Counted from the first letter of the stretch, positions 17,341-26,322 are shown. The stretch: 64,000 nt of DNA from Leisingera sp. M658 (GCF_025144145.1 NZ_CP083546.1:2868501-2932500); one strand, 5' to 3'. Notes: generated by a model from the sequence alone, not told the origin. Translations and numbers: made by a program.

Positions 17341-17742
17341 ATGCCGCAGACCATAACCAAGGGCGTCAAGGCGCTGCTGGCCGAGGCAAACAGCCTGGTG
17401 GAAACCATGGCTGTCGAGGAGGCCAAGCAGAAGGTCCTGGACGAGGATTACGTCTTCATCGACCTGCGCGACATCCGCGAGCTGCAGCGCAGCGGCATGA
17501 TCCCCGGCGCGTTTTCCTGCCCGCGCGGCATGCTGGAATTCTGGATCGACCCGGACAGCCCTTATCACAAACCGGTGTTCAACCAGGACAAAACCTATGT
17601 GTTCTACTGCGCCAGCGCCTGGCGCTCAGCCCTCAGCGCCAAAGCCGCGATTGAGATGGGTCTGAAACCGGTGGTGCATCTGGAGGGCGGCTTTACCGAA
17701 TGGGCCAAACAGGGCGGCCCGGTTGTCCCCCGCGAGGGTTAA
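17341..17742 (+). CDS. Rhodanese-like domain protein
   Basis: The 133-residue single-domain rhodanese has DLRDIRELQRSGMIPGA (about 41-57) and the active-site Cys in FYCASAWRSA (about 83-92). It should form a persulfide and transfer sulfur, or act as a sulfur carrier. The ATG at 17341 has AAGGAAAGG upstream. A hydrolase gene follows after 21 bases. Confidence 0.85.
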   Translation: MPQTITKGVKALLAEANSLVETMAVEEAKQKVLDEDYVFIDLRDIRELQRSGMIPGAFSCPRGMLEFWIDPDSPYHKPVFNQDKTYVFYCASAWRSALSAKAAIEMGLKPVVHLEGGFTEWAKQGGPVVPREG

Positions 17743-17763
17743 GACCTGCCGGGGCCGCATGCA

Positions 17764-18555
17764 GTGAAACCTGTCATCGAGACCATCCGGCGGCATGGCC
17801 GCCCGCCTTTTCCGGTTGCTGTGCTGCATGGCGGCCCCGGTGCGGCCGGAGAAATGGCGCCGGTTGCCCAAGAGCTGGCAACCCGCGGCTATGGCGTGCT
17901 GGAACTGTTGCAAACGGAAGCATCCATTGCCGGACAGATTTCCGAATTGCGGCAGCAGCTGGAGACCGCCTGTGGCGGCCCGGCGGTTCTGATCGGATTT
18001 TCCTGGGGCGCCTGGCTGGCCTGCCTGCTGGCAGCCCGGCATCCGGCGCGGGTCTCGAAACTGGTGCTGATTGGCAGCGGGCCGTTTTCGGATGAATTTT
18101 CCGCAGGCATACAAGCAGCCCGGCAGTCCCGGCTGCCGCCAGCGGAATGGCAGGAGCTGAGCGCATTGTTCCGCGGATCCGGTCTCGATACCCCCGAGGG
18201 CCTGGAGCGCGCGCTGGAGCTGCTTGAAAAAGCCGAGGCCTATGCGCCTGCCGGGCTTCGCCCTGCACCCATCGCCTTTGACCGCAGCATTTTCGAAGGC
18301 GTCTGGCCGGAAGCGGCCCGGATGCGGCGCTCAGGCGGTCTCCTGCGCGCGGTTGCAAAAATCCGCTGCCCGGTCGCAGCCCTTCACGGTGATCATGACC
18401 CCCACCCGGCAACAGGCGTGGAACTGCCGCTGCGGGGCCTCCTCCCGGATTTCACCTTTCGCCTGCTGCAGCGCTGCGGCCACAAACCTTGGATCGAGAA
18501 ACATGCCAGAGCCGGCTTCTTCCAGGCGCTTGAGGACACGCTTGCCCTGGCCTGA
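17764..18555 (+). CDS. Alpha/beta hydrolase
   Basis: The 263-residue protein has an oxyanion-hole HGGPGAAG segment (about 21-28), the nucleophile Ser in GFSWGA (about 79-84), a probable acid Asp in HGDHDPHP and the catalytic His in CGHKPW near the C-terminus. The start is a GTG with no strong ribosome site, so the exact start is uncertain. It probably hydrolyses a small ester or amide; the substrate is unknown. Confidence 0.75.
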   Translation: MKPVIETIRRHGRPPFPVAVLHGGPGAAGEMAPVAQELATRGYGVLELLQTEASIAGQISELRQQLETACGGPAVLIGFSWGAWLACLLAARHPARVSKLVLIGSGPFSDEFSAGIQAARQSRLPPAEWQELSALFRGSGLDTPEGLERALELLEKAEAYAPAGLRPAPIAFDRSIFEGVWPEAARMRRSGGLLRAVAKIRCPVAALHGDHDPHPATGVELPLRGLLPDFTFRLLQRCGHKPWIEKHARAGFFQALEDTLALA

Positions 18556-18619
18556 CGGCATCTGCACCGGCCCGCCGCAAGCCTGGCCCGCCGCAAGCCC
18601 GGCCTGGGTCAGCACTTGA

Positions 18620-18634
18620 GAACAAAGTAAGAAC
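18620..18634 (+). promoter_or_regulatory. LexA (SOS) box, GAAC-N7-GAAC
   Basis: A perfect direct repeat GAAC-N7-GAAC (the complement of GTTC-N7-GTTC, the LexA site of Rhodobacter and other alphaproteobacteria) lies 17 bases before the ATG of the ImuA-like gene. Its place and the known SOS control of imuA genes make a chance match unlikely. Confidence 0.75.
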
Positions 18635-18650
18635 ATGTCATGCTGCTCTC

Positions 18651-19445
18651 ATGCCGACTCACCTGCTCACCCGCCGCCGCCACAGATCCCGCCCGGCCCT
18701 GTCCGTGATGGAGGAGGTTGCGCTGGAGCATGGCCGCGTGCACGAGGCCTGCGGCCCTGCCCGCGGCAGTTTTGCGCTGTGGCTGGCCGCCGCCGCGCAG
18801 GACATCGCGCCGGGGCCGGTCCTGTGGCTGCCGCCGCCGCAGGGCGGCAAGCAGCTGAACCCGGACGGGATAGCGGAATTTGCCAGCCCCGCCCGCTTCC
18901 TGTTCGTACAGGCCGCCCGGGCCGAGGATCAGCTTTGGGCCATGGAGGAAGCCTTGCGCAGCGGTGCTGCGGCGCTGGTGGTGGCAGAACTGGCTGAGCC
19001 GCCCGCCATCACCCCGGTGCGGCGGCTGCATCTGGCGGCAGAGGCAGGCGGGCGCTTCGGCCCGGCGCCGTTGGGCCTGCTGCTGACCCCCGGCACAGGC
19101 GGCGCCCAGGGCATCGAAAGCCGCTGGCACCTGGCGCCTGCCCATATCCCTTTGCCCCATGATCTCTTGCCCCCTGACGTGCCTGCACACAGCCCCCCGC
19201 CCGGCCCGGCCGGGGATGGCGCAGCAAAGACCCGGAAGTGCTGGACCTTGCAGCGCCTGCGCGCCCGCACCCTGCCGCCCCGCGGCTGGCAGATCACCCA
19301 GGCCGCTGGCAGCTGCCTGCTCCGCTCTGCTTCGTGCCGCCCTGCCACCCGCACCGCAGCCCCGTACGCCCAAGACGAACCGCAGCGCCTAGACGATGCC
19401 CTCCCGCGCCCGCAGGCGGGCCTGGCTGCGCCAGCACCGCCTTAG
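18651..19445 (+). CDS. imuA: ImuA-like (RecA/SulA-related) protein, orphan
   Basis: The 264-residue protein matches the Rhodobacterales ImuA-like family: LLTRRRHR at the N-terminus, HEACGPAR, then a P-loop-less RecA-like core with LLLTPGTGG near 142 and WTLQRLRART near 205. ImuA helps the ImuB-DnaE2 translesion polymerase in SOS mutagenesis. Here YceI follows instead of imuB and dnaE2. The final ~50 residues and a Pro-rich insert before WTLQRL look unconserved (many Pro, Ala, Arg), so a frameshift or relaxed constraint is possible. A LexA box lies upstream. Confidence 0.7.
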   Translation: MPTHLLTRRRHRSRPALSVMEEVALEHGRVHEACGPARGSFALWLAAAAQDIAPGPVLWLPPPQGGKQLNPDGIAEFASPARFLFVQAARAEDQLWAMEEALRSGAAALVVAELAEPPAITPVRRLHLAAEAGGRFGPAPLGLLLTPGTGGAQGIESRWHLAPAHIPLPHDLLPPDVPAHSPPPGPAGDGAAKTRKCWTLQRLRARTLPPRGWQITQAAGSCLLRSASCRPATRTAAPYAQDEPQRLDDALPRPQAGLAAPAPP

Positions 19446-19450
19446 CGGCC

Positions 19451-19489
19451 TTGGGCCCGGCACCGGGCTATGCCCGGTGCCGGGCCCAA
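19451..19489. repeat. 18-bp perfect hairpin with 3-base loop
   Basis: The arms 19451-19468 and 19472-19489 are perfect complements (TTGGGCCCGGCACCGGGC on the left arm), with loop TAT. No T-run follows. It starts 5 bases after the imuA-like stop codon. It may block transcription or protect the 3' end, or be a REP-like element. Confidence 0.75.
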
Positions 19490-19656
19490 CAGGCAGAGGC
19501 TTTTGCCAAAAAGCTGATGCCTGGCGGGAGCCCGCCGCCGCGTCACAGGCTCCCCCCGCGAAAGTGAGCAGCCTGCGGCGGAAAATCCGGATAAGCTTAA
19601 GGTGCGGCATCGGAAACGCCATGTAAAAGCGCTATGCAACCGGAGAAGAAGCCCCC

Positions 19657-20262
19657 ATGAGCAATCACAGGATGCACCGGCGAAGCCTGATCGCCTGCCT
19701 TGCGGCCAGCCTGCTGGCCCCGCAAAGGCTGCCCGCAGCGATCCTGCCTTACCGCCTCATTCCCGATGCCACCGACGTGCGCTTCACCTTCCGGCTCAGC
19801 GGCCAGCCGCAGCAGGGGCGGATCCCGGTCCGCGCCGCCCGCATCCGGATCGATCCGCAGAACCTCGCCCGCAGCCAGGCCGATATCACGCTTGACGCCA
19901 GCCGCGCCCGGACCGGGCTGATCTTTGCCACCGAGGCGCTGAAAAGCCCCGGCGTGCTCAACACCGCGCGCTTCCCGGAAATCCGTTTCCGCTCCACCGG
20001 CGTCCGCCTCGGGCCTGACGGACGGCTTTCAGGCGGCGCGCAGATCGGCGGCGAACTGACCCTGCGCGGAACCACCCGGCCGCTGACCTTGCAGGCGGCG
20101 CTCTACCGCCGGCCCGGCACCGCCGCCAGCGATCTGCGCGAACTCGACGTGCATCTCAGCGGCAGTCTCAGCCGCGCGGCCTTTGGCGCCACCGGTTATC
20201 CGGATCTGGTCGCCGACCGGGTCACCCTCGCCATCAAGGCCCGCATCCGCCAGGAGGGCTGA
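19657..20262 (+). CDS. YceI family periplasmic protein
   Basis: The 201-residue protein has a signal peptide (about 1-28, SLIACLAASLLAPQRLPAA) and the YceI lipocalin-like barrel with ATDVRFTFRLSG, an SPGVLNTARFPEIRF segment and GELTLRGTTRPLTL. The family binds isoprenoid-type lipids such as polyprenyl compounds. It stands downstream of the imuA-like gene with its own leader of about 200 bases. Confidence 0.85.
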   Translation: MSNHRMHRRSLIACLAASLLAPQRLPAAILPYRLIPDATDVRFTFRLSGQPQQGRIPVRAARIRIDPQNLARSQADITLDASRARTGLIFATEALKSPGVLNTARFPEIRFRSTGVRLGPDGRLSGGAQIGGELTLRGTTRPLTLQAALYRRPGTAASDLRELDVHLSGSLSRAAFGATGYPDLVADRVTLAIKARIRQEG

Positions 20263-20370
20263 CCCCCGGGCCGCGCCCGGTGCCGAAAAACACCGCCGCG
20301 CAAGAATACGACACCGCAATGACGGAAACCGGCTGGCAATGCCGCCGCAGCCTGTCATGGTCGGGCCGTT

Positions 20371-21594
20371 ATGCGCCTGATCATCTCCTTTGCCGCCCTC
20401 TTTCTTTCTGTCATCCTGCTGCAACTGTCGACCGGAGGCGTAGGCCCGCTCGATGCTATCTCAGGCCTGACGCTGAATTTCACCAAGGAGCAGATCGGCC
20501 TGCTCGGCTCGGCCCATTTCTTTGGCTTCTTCATCGGCTGCTGGTGGGCGCCGCGGCTGATGGGCAATGTCGGCCATTCCCGCGCCTTTGCGGTCTGCAC
20601 AGCACTGGGGGCGATGGGGCTCTTGGGCCATACGCTGACGGAAAACCCCTATGCCTGGGCAGCGATGCGGATTGCCTCCGGCCTTTGCGTGGCCGGCGCC
20701 TACACGGTGATCGAGGCCTGGCTCAACGCCAAGGTCACCAACGAGAACCGCGGCCGCGCCATGGGCACCTACCGGATTGCCGATATGAGCGCCTCGCTGG
20801 CGGCGCAGCTGATCATCGCGGTGCTGCCGCCAGCGGTCTATATTTCCTACAACCTGCTGGCCGTGATTTGCTGTGCGGCGCTGCTGCCCCTGACCCTGAC
20901 CAAGGCCAGCCAGCCGGAAACCCCCGATGCGCCGCGGCTGCGCCCCAAGCTGGCCTGGCGCTGTTCGCCGCTGGCGGTGGCGGGGGTGATCGTGGCGGCA
21001 CTCAGCTCAGCTTCGTTCCGGATGGTCGGCCCGGTCTATGGCCAGGAGGTCGGCCTGGAAATCGGCCAGATCGCCTTTTTCCTTGCCGCCTTTGTGCTGG
21101 GCGGCGCGCTGGCGCAATACCCGATGGGCTGGCTGGCCGACAAATACGACCGCCGCTGGGTGCTGATCTGGCTTTCCGTGGCTGCCATCGTCAGCTGCGC
21201 TGTCACCATGGCTGCCAGCGGCACCGGCACCCTGGGGGTGATGCTGGCGGCGGGGTTCTTCGGCTTCACCACCTTCCCGATCTTTTCGGTCTCCGCCGCG
21301 CACGCCAACGACTTTGCCACATCGGAAGAGCGGGTAGAACTGGCCGCAGCGCTGATGTTCTTCTTTGCCCTGGGCGCCATTGCCAGCCCCTATGTCTCCT
21401 CAACGCTGATCAGCTTTTACGGGCCGCCTGCCCTGTTTGCCTATGTGGCCTGCGGCCATGTGCTGCTGATCGCCTTTGGCCTTAGCCGGATGAAAGTGCG
21501 CCCGACCCCCGAAGAACGCACCAATTATGTCTATGCGCCGCGTACGTCTTTTACTATCGGCCGCCTGCTGAAACGCTCGCGCGGGAGGCAGTGA
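20371..21594 (+). CDS. MFS transporter
   Basis: The 407-residue protein has twelve hydrophobic segments, with the typical cytoplasmic loop motif after segment 2 replaced by GCWWAPRLMGNVGHSR and the second-half signature MGWLADKYDRRW near residue 253. It matches YcaD-like MFS members of Rhodobacterales. The substrate is unknown. A strong terminator follows. Confidence 0.8.
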   Translation: MRLIISFAALFLSVILLQLSTGGVGPLDAISGLTLNFTKEQIGLLGSAHFFGFFIGCWWAPRLMGNVGHSRAFAVCTALGAMGLLGHTLTENPYAWAAMRIASGLCVAGAYTVIEAWLNAKVTNENRGRAMGTYRIADMSASLAAQLIIAVLPPAVYISYNLLAVICCAALLPLTLTKASQPETPDAPRLRPKLAWRCSPLAVAGVIVAALSSASFRMVGPVYGQEVGLEIGQIAFFLAAFVLGGALAQYPMGWLADKYDRRWVLIWLSVAAIVSCAVTMAASGTGTLGVMLAAGFFGFTTFPIFSVSAAHANDFATSEERVELAAALMFFFALGAIASPYVSSTLISFYGPPALFAYVACGHVLLIAFGLSRMKVRPTPEERTNYVYAPRTSFTIGRLLKRSRGRQ

Positions 21595-21682
21595 AACAGG
21601 TCAGCATCTCTGCCTGATTGTTTCGCGCGCGAAACATTCCGGCAGCAACATTGACCCATTAAGGATCTGTTTACGCTTAAGA

Positions 21683-21712
21683 AAAAGGGGCCGGAAAACT
21701 CCGGCCCCTTTT
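21683..21712. terminator. Bidirectional terminator, MFS / flotillin
   Basis: A 13-bp perfect stem AAAAGGGGCCGGA / TCCGGCCCCTTTT with a 4-base loop sits between the convergent MFS and flotillin genes. A-run and T-run on either side fit both directions. Confidence 0.85.
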
Positions 21713-21734
21713 GATGTTCCAGGACGCTGGCTAA

Positions 21735-23447
21735 TCAGCTCTCAGCCGCGCTGCCTTCTGCCGCCGGATCTGCCGCAGCGCCATTCAGCCGCGGCAGATC
21801 AGAACCTTCAACCGCCTCCGGCTCAACGCCCAGCGCCTGGCTGGCCACACCGCTGACACCGTTTTCCATCGACAGGCCCAGCTCCTCGCCCAGCTTCTTC
21901 AGCGCGGGCATCTGCACCGCCATGCCCATGATCGAGTCGAGCGCCTGATTGACCACCGGTTTCTCGGCGCCGGTGCCGGCACCAGCCGCCGCGTAAGGCG
22001 CACTGCCGCCGATACCGCTGACCTGGTGGATCTTGATCGAGTCGATCTTTTCGGCCGGTTTCACCATCTCGGTGATGATCGCTGGCATCGCTTCGATACG
22101 CGCCATGTCGATCTTCATCCGGATCAGCTCAGCCGACAGCGCGTTCTCGGATTCAACAATTGCGCGTTTGCCTTCTGCCTCGGCCAGCATGTCGTTCTTC
22201 TTGGCCTCGGCCCGGATGTTGAGCGCATCAGCCTCGGCCTGGGCTTCTTCACGGCGCGCTTCGGCACGGTCCGCAGCCGCGTCTTTTTCAGCCTGGGCCG
22301 CCAGACGGATGCCAGTTGCCTGACGCTCGGCTTCGCGGGTGGCTTCGATCAGCGTGATCTGCTTCTGGCGCTCGGCCTCGGCCACTTCACGGGCGGTTGC
22401 CACCGCCTCGGTTGCCTTGGTGGCTTCCGCACGGGCCAGATCCGCCGACGCACGGGCGCGGCTCTCTTCCTCGGATTTCTGCTGGATGATGATCTGGCGT
22501 TCCTGTTCTGCAACCTCCAGCTCGCGCTCCTTGGTGATTTCGGCGTCGCGGATCTTGCGCTCCCGTTCGATCTCGGCAGAGCGGATGGCCTCTTCACGTG
22601 CGATCCGCGCACGCTCGCTCTCGCGCATCGAATCCTCGCGCCGCTGCGCCACTTCGGACTCCTGCGCGGCCTTCATGGTTTCGATCTGCTGCAGCTGCGA
22701 GATCTTGGCCTGTTCTTCATCCTGTTCAATGGTCAGACGCTGACGCTCAGCCTCCATCGCGGCGCGGCGCACCGAGACCTGGGTATCCGCGTCGATTTGC
22801 GCACGCTCCTTCTTGGACTGGGCAATCACCTCGGCCAGTTTGCGCATACCCACGGCATTAAAGGCGTTGTTTTCGTCCAGCGCCTCAAATGGGGTCTGGT
22901 CCAGTGCGGTCAGCGACACGGATTCCAGCGACAAACCGTTTTTCAACAGGTCCTCAGAGACCGCATTCTGCACCTCCTGCACAAAATCGGCGCGTTTTTC
23001 ATGCAGCCCGTCCATGGTCATCTGTGCAGCCACAGCACGCAGGCCGTCGATCAGCTTGCCCTCGATCATCTCGCGCAGCTGTTCGACGTCAAAAGTGCGG
23101 TCGCCCAGGGTTTGCGCGGCGCGGGCAATGCCCTCAGCCGTTGCCATCACCGAGACGTAGAATTCCACCCCCACGTCCACCCGCATCCGGTCCTGGGTGA
23201 TCAGCGCGGCGTCGCCGTCCCGCTTCACTTCCAGGCGCAGGGTTTTCATGTTGACGGGGCTGACCTCATGCAGCAGCGGCACAACGATGGTGCCCCCGTC
23301 CATGATGACCTTTTTGCCGCCGGCGCCGGTTTTCACCAGGCTGATTTCACGGGTGGCCCGGCGGTAGAGACGGCCAAGGACCAGGCCGAAGATGAGAAGA
23401 AAGATAAGAATGCTCGCCACGACGATGAGCAGGAATTGAAATTCCAT
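21735..23447 (-). CDS. Flotillin family protein (YqiK-like)
   Basis: The 570-residue protein has one N-terminal membrane segment (about 5-25), an SPFH/band 7 domain (about 35-200), a long Glu/Ala/Arg-rich coiled coil (about 205-430) and a Gly/Ala-rich C-terminal tail. This is the flotillin layout, a membrane microdomain scaffold on the cytoplasmic face. The partner yqiJ-like gene lies 59 bases upstream on the same strand, as in yqiJ-yqiK of other bacteria. Confidence 0.85.
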   Translation of the reverse strand: MEFQFLLIVVASILIFLLIFGLVLGRLYRRATREISLVKTGAGGKKVIMDGGTIVVPLLHEVSPVNMKTLRLEVKRDGDAALITQDRMRVDVGVEFYVSVMATAEGIARAAQTLGDRTFDVEQLREMIEGKLIDGLRAVAAQMTMDGLHEKRADFVQEVQNAVSEDLLKNGLSLESVSLTALDQTPFEALDENNAFNAVGMRKLAEVIAQSKKERAQIDADTQVSVRRAAMEAERQRLTIEQDEEQAKISQLQQIETMKAAQESEVAQRREDSMRESERARIAREEAIRSAEIERERKIRDAEITKERELEVAEQERQIIIQQKSEEESRARASADLARAEATKATEAVATAREVAEAERQKQITLIEATREAERQATGIRLAAQAEKDAAADRAEARREEAQAEADALNIRAEAKKNDMLAEAEGKRAIVESENALSAELIRMKIDMARIEAMPAIITEMVKPAEKIDSIKIHQVSGIGGSAPYAAAGAGTGAEKPVVNQALDSIMGMAVQMPALKKLGEELGLSMENGVSGVASQALGVEPEAVEGSDLPRLNGAAADPAAEGSAAES

Positions 23448-23506
23448 GCGGAATACTCCCTTGGATAATTGGATTTGTAAGTTTTGGTTTCGGTTGTTCG
23501 GACAAG

Positions 23507-24241
23507 TCAGTCCGAGAGAGGGATCAGCACAAACCGGTCCTTGCGGCGGTCGCGCATCACCAGCACTTCGGTGCCCTGCGACAGTTCCTCGCCCGCAGCA
23601 AAAGGTTCGGCGCGCAGGTAATGGGCGTTGCCGTAACCATCAGTGACACGCACCTCGGCCGGGCGGCCCTGTGCGGCGGTGCCTTGGGTGATCACACCGC
23701 GGCGGCGGCCCAGGCTGCGCTCCGACAAGGCCTCGGTCTCGGTCTGCGGCAGCAGCCGGGCAAACATCCCGCCAAAGCCGCGTGCGAACCACAGGCCAAA
23801 GGCGCCGGCAGGCAGCCCCGCCATCCAGGCCGGTGCGGCAAAGCCCAGATATGACATCAGCACCATCTGCAGGCCAATACCGCTGAGGCCAAAGCCCATC
23901 AGCAAGGCCGCGAGCCAGATCAGCGCCGGCATCCGCCCCAGCCCCAGCCAGGACGCCAGTCCGCCCGAGGCATCAGCTGCACCGGCGCTGTCCGGCGCGT
24001 CCACACCGTCCAGATCCGCAAGGTCAACGCCTCCCAGGTCGCCCAGATCACCCAGGTCGCCGGCATCCGGAAACGCCCCGATGTCCGCGCCATCCGCCGC
24101 GTCCAGCCCTGCGTCGCCATCGCTGCCGATCAGACTGCCGCCCAGCAAAAGCGCCAGCAGCTCCAGAACTGCCAGTCCGCCCAACAGGGCCAGGGCAAGG
24201 GTGAACGGCGCAAATGCGCCATCAAGAAGAAAGTCAAACAC
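23507..24241 (-). CDS. YqiJ-like inner membrane protein with OB-fold (NfeD-like)
   Basis: The 244-residue protein has a membrane segment near the N-terminus (about 12-38), an acidic low-complexity linker rich in GDL/GVD/DAG units (about 40-95), two to three further membrane segments (about 100-160) and a C-terminal OB-like beta domain. The start is a GTG with GGAG 10 bases upstream. YqiJ and flotillin YqiK are encoded together and act in membrane organisation. The acidic linker is unusual and could bind cations. Confidence 0.75.
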   Translation of the reverse strand: MFDFLLDGAFAPFTLALALLGGLAVLELLALLLGGSLIGSDGDAGLDAADGADIGAFPDAGDLGDLGDLGGVDLADLDGVDAPDSAGAADASGGLASWLGLGRMPALIWLAALLMGFGLSGIGLQMVLMSYLGFAAPAWMAGLPAGAFGLWFARGFGGMFARLLPQTETEALSERSLGRRRGVITQGTAAQGRPAEVRVTDGYGNAHYLRAEPFAAGEELSQGTEVLVMRDRRKDRFVLIPLSD

Positions 24242-24257
24242 CTATGGGCGGCTCCTA

Positions 24258-24279
24258 ATTGTATGCACTGGTATACAAT
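24258..24279. promoter_or_regulatory. Inverted repeat ATTGTAT-N8-ATACAAT upstream of yqiJ-flotillin
   Basis: Perfect 7-base arms with an 8-base spacer lie 17 bases upstream of the yqiJ-like start codon. The TTGTAT/ATACAA half-sites resemble GntR-type operators. It is placed to control the yqiJ-flotillin pair. Confidence 0.5.
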
Positions 24280-24474
24280 GCAGATGGTAACGCCCTCGTG
24301 AACTTTCAAGGGTTTGAAACAGATTTTCGCAACCAATGAGTGCGCCAGCCCCCTGTTCAGTTCAAGCGGGAACTGCCGCTGGTTCTCCAATTTTCAGGGA
24401 AAACCGCAGCCGGGGTTTCCGCCGCCTGCGCCATGCGGTAGACGGGCCTTTGACGCATTACCTGGATGGATAGC

Positions 24475-26193
24475 ATGGCACGCATTCTGATCACCTCCGC
24501 GATCCCTTACATCAACGGGATCAAGCATCTGGGCAACCTGGTGGGCTCGCAGCTGCCGGCCGACCTTTATGCCCGGTTCCAGCGCGGACGCGGCAATGAG
24601 GTGATGTTCCTCTGCGCCACCGACGAGCACGGCACCCCGGCTGAGCTGGCCGCCGCCAAGGCGGACAAGCCGGTCGCGGAATTCTGCGCTGAAATGCACG
24701 CCGTCCAGTCGGAAATCGCCAAGGGCTTTGCGCTGTCGTTCGACCACTTCGGCCGCTCCTCCAGCCCGCAGAACCACGCGCTGACCCAGTATTTCGCAGG
24801 CAAGCTGGCCGAGGCCGGGCTGATCCGCGAAGTGACAGAAAAACAGGTCTATTCCAATGCTGACGGCCGCTTCCTGCCTGACCGTTATATCGAGGGCACC
24901 TGCCCCAACTGCGGCTATGAGCGCGCCCGCGGCGACCAGTGCGAGGAATGCACCAAGCAGCTGGATCCCACCGACCTGATCAACCCGCGTTCCGCCGTGT
25001 CCGGCTCCACCGATCTGGAAGTGCGCGAGACCAAACACCTGTATCTGTGCCAGTCGCAGCTGAAGGACCAGCTGGACGCCTGGATCGACAGCAAACACGA
25101 CTGGCCGGTGCTGACCACCTCGATCGCTAAGAAGTGGCTGCATGACGGCGACGGGTTGCAGGACCGCGGCATCACCCGCGATCTGGACTGGGGCGTGCCG
25201 GTGAAAAAGGGCGGCGCGGACTGGCCCGGCATGGAGGGCAAGGTCTTCTATGTCTGGTTTGATGCGCCGATCGAATATATCGCCGCTGCTGGCGAATGGG
25301 CCGAGGCCAATGGCAAGACCGACGCCGACTGGCAGCGCTGGTGGCGCACCGACAAGGGCGCCGAGGACGTCAAATACGTCCAGTTCATGGGCAAGGACAA
25401 CGTCCCCTTCCACACCCTGTCGTTCCCGGCCACCATTCTGGGATCCGGCGAGCCGTGGAAGATGGTCGACCACCTGAAGTCCTTCAACTACCTGAATTAC
25501 GATGGCGGCCAGTTCTCGACCAGCCAGGGCCGCGGCGTGTTCATGGATCAGGCGCTGGAGATCCTGCCCGCAGACTACTGGCGCTGGTGGCTGCTGTCCC
25601 ACGCGCCGGAAAGCAGCGATTCCGAGTTCACCTGGGAGAACTTCCAGCAGTCGGTGAACAAGGACCTCGCGGACGTGTTGGGCAATTTCGTCAGCCGCAT
25701 CACCAAGTTCTGCCGTTCCAAGTTCGGCGAGGAAGTTCCCGCAGCCGGCGAATACGGCGAACAGGAGCAGGCGCTGATTGCTGAACTCACCACCCGCATC
25801 CGCGCCTATGAAGGCCACATGGAAGCAATGGAGGTCCGCAAATCGGCGCAGGAGCTGCGGGCGATCTGGGTTGCCGGCAACGAATACCTGCAATCCGCAG
25901 CACCCTGGTCGGTGTTCAAAACCGACCCCGACCGCGCCGCCGCACAGGTGCGTCTGGGCCTGAACCTGATCCGGCTTTACGCGGTGTTGTCGGCCCCCTT
26001 CATCCCCCAGGCCTCAGACACGCTGATGGCAGCAATGAACTCGGACGACCGCAACTGGCCCGAAGATGCGGCGGCTGCCCTGTCCGCCCTGCCCGCAGGC
26101 CACAGCTTCACCGTGCCAGAGGTGCTGTTTGCCAAGATCACCGACGAGCAGCGCGAAGACTGGCAGGCGCGTTTTTCCGGCACCCGCGCCTAA
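24475..26193 (+). CDS. metG: Methionyl-tRNA synthetase
   Basis: The 572-residue class I synthetase charges tRNA-Met with methionine. It has the HIGH-like [11 protein letters not shown] (about 10-20), a zinc knuckle [17 protein letters not shown] (about 143-159) and an anticodon-binding helical domain. The KMSKS position reads QFSTSQ, so both lysines of the canonical motif are replaced. No C-terminal tRNA-binding domain is present. The ATG at 24475 is preferred to one three codons earlier since MARILITSA is the family start. Confidence 0.95.
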   Translation: MARILITSAIPYINGIKHLGNLVGSQLPADLYARFQRGRGNEVMFLCATDEHGTPAELAAAKADKPVAEFCAEMHAVQSEIAKGFALSFDHFGRSSSPQNHALTQYFAGKLAEAGLIREVTEKQVYSNADGRFLPDRYIEGTCPNCGYERARGDQCEECTKQLDPTDLINPRSAVSGSTDLEVRETKHLYLCQSQLKDQLDAWIDSKHDWPVLTTSIAKKWLHDGDGLQDRGITRDLDWGVPVKKGGADWPGMEGKVFYVWFDAPIEYIAAAGEWAEANGKTDADWQRWWRTDKGAEDVKYVQFMGKDNVPFHTLSFPATILGSGEPWKMVDHLKSFNYLNYDGGQFSTSQGRGVFMDQALEILPADYWRWWLLSHAPESSDSEFTWENFQQSVNKDLADVLGNFVSRITKFCRSKFGEEVPAAGEYGEQEQALIAELTTRIRAYEGHMEAMEVRKSAQELRAIWVAGNEYLQSAAPWSVFKTDPDRAAAQVRLGLNLIRLYAVLSAPFIPQASDTLMAAMNSDDRNWPEDAAAALSALPAGHSFTVPEVLFAKITDEQREDWQARFSGTRA

Positions 26194-26214
26194 TCCGTTG
26201 CACATAGAATTCTG

Positions 26215-26240
26215 AAAGGCCGCCCATTGGGCGGCCTTTT
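26215..26240 (+). terminator. Intrinsic terminator of metG
   Basis: An 11-bp perfect stem AAAGGCCGCCC / GGGCGGCCTTT with a 3-base loop, ending in four T, lies 21 bases after the metG stop codon. Confidence 0.9.
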
Positions 26241-26307
26241 CTGTTCCTCTATCTTCTTCTGTCATCGCAAAAATTATTCCCTACTAAAAAACTCGGATTG
26301 ACATAGC

Positions 26308-26322
26308 TGAGTAAATAAATCA
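26308..26322 (+). promoter_or_regulatory. Iron-Rhodo-box-like site (TGA-N9-TCA) in the hemP promoter
   Basis: TGA-N9-TCA with an AT-rich core (GTAAATAAA) fits the iron-responsive (RirA/Iron-Rhodo box) site of Rhodobacterales. It lies just after a TTGACA (26298-26303) that could be a -35 element, so a bound repressor would block the promoter. It is about 75 bases ahead of the first gene of the haem/iron block. Such a short pattern can occur by chance; the context carries the weight. Confidence 0.5.

Noticed and set aside
18568-18604. Near-duplicate GGCCCGCCGCAAGCC in tandem
   Set aside because: Two short copies only, between the hydrolase and the SOS box, with no evidence of mobility or regulation.
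22026-23468. A 480-residue open frame antisense to the flotillin gene
   Set aside because: Its Leu/Gly/His-rich content is the complement of the coiled-coil codons; the flotillin frame is clearly the real one.
23946-24122. Possible CRISPR or tandem DNA repeat
   Set aside because: Repeats encode the acidic GDL/GVD linker of the YqiJ-like protein; unit length is irregular and there are no spacers.
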